A stretch of 64,000 bases of DNA from positions 248,001 to 312,000 of the forward strand of contig NZ_PDOB01000001.1 of the NCBI RefSeq assembly GCF_002760665.1, written 5' to 3'. Source of the DNA: Massilia psychrophila (lineage in GTDB: Bacteria; Pseudomonadota; Gammaproteobacteria; Burkholderiales; Burkholderiaceae_D). Made by a program: the position numbers and the translations under genes. This document shows positions 63,919-64,000 of this stretch, in pieces. The notes beneath the pieces are model-generated. The model saw only the letters and a program-made list of their open reading frames with translations, was not told where the DNA came from and searched no databases. Positions within the stretch are counted from its first letter, which is position 1. Every line of letters begins with the position of its first letter.

Positions 63919-64000
63919 ATGCCGGTGTCACCCATCCGATTCCTCGCTTGTGCGCTGGCGCTGGCCGCCGCCGCCGCCCAGGCACTTGCCCAAGCCCCCG
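63919..64000 (+). CDS. Start of a secreted protein, cut by window edge
   Basis: 27 residues visible, all signal-peptide-like (MPVSPIRFLACALALAAA ... AQALAQAP), with CAGGAG six bases before the ATG. An isoaspartyl peptidase often follows secreted cyanophycinase genes and would use the dipeptides made by it, but the visible part cannot tell. Confidence 0.55.
   Translation, partial: MPVSPIRFLACALALAAAAAQALAQAP

Overview
The window looks like chromosomal DNA from a GC-rich betaproteobacterium, most likely of the Oxalobacteraceae (Massilia / Duganella / Telluria type). This is an inference from gene families, gene order and intergenic repeats; there is no rRNA gene to confirm it. Coding density is high. 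I saw no rRNA, tRNA, CRISPR array, complete insertion sequence or prophage.

Layout. (1) 1-5310: histidine utilisation genes hutG (5' end outside the window), hutF, hutD and hutI, joined by stop/start overlaps, followed by a one-chain ProU-type transporter (binding protein fused to permease). A promoter-to-terminator unit at about 5328-5472 may encode a small RNA. (2) 5489-9890: housekeeping and accessory genes (SSAT-like acetyltransferase, EamA transporter, Mpo1-like protein, deoxyinosine-type DNA glycosylase, GNAT, HDOD protein). (3) 10019-12623: a broken alkyladenine glycosylase gene, a chemoreceptor and a secreted single-Cache protein. (4) 12881-17631: a probable four-gene operon (FAD protein, MFS carrier, FAH-family enzyme, carboxymuconolactone-decarboxylase-like protein). 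(5) 17722-22992: two small genes, esterase, mogA, darP/yjgA, pmbA and a TRAP solute-binding protein. (6) 23191-27282: TonB receptor, M14 carboxypeptidase, DUF2442 protein and a small secreted LprI-like fragment.

(7) 27356-45126 is the centre of the window: a nearly complete aerobic phenylacetate pathway, paaX (minus strand) facing paaABCDE-G-H-I-K-J, then a full five-gene LIV-type ABC importer, then paaY and paaZ. PaaK activates phenylacetate to its CoA thioester, PaaABCE epoxidises the ring (PaaD matures the complex), PaaG isomerises it, PaaZ opens and oxidises the ring, and PaaJ, PaaG and PaaH complete beta-oxidation. PaaI and PaaY are salvage thioesterases. The embedded importer is a candidate uptake system.

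(8) 45243-51556: a periplasmic molybdenum hydroxylase pair (IorAB-like), soxX-soxY-soxZ-soxA, and a flavocytochrome c sulfide dehydrogenase pair, all tightly packed and without soxB or soxCD in view. (9) 51684-56656: an eRF1-like small protein, remnants of a glycosyl hydrolase gene, a DUF1501 gene broken by an in-frame TGA next to its DUF1800 partner, and a CPBP membrane protease. (10) 56830-64000: TRAP dctM/dctQ, argH, a GNAT, an AstE-like deacylase, a secreted cyanophycinase and the start of another secreted protein.

A recurring oddity is short tandem repeats (units of 7, 9 and 12 bases) both inside genes (hutF, the chemoreceptor, paaJ) and at gene ends (paaE-paaG, paaK-paaJ, livF-paaY), plus REP-like inverted repeats between genes.
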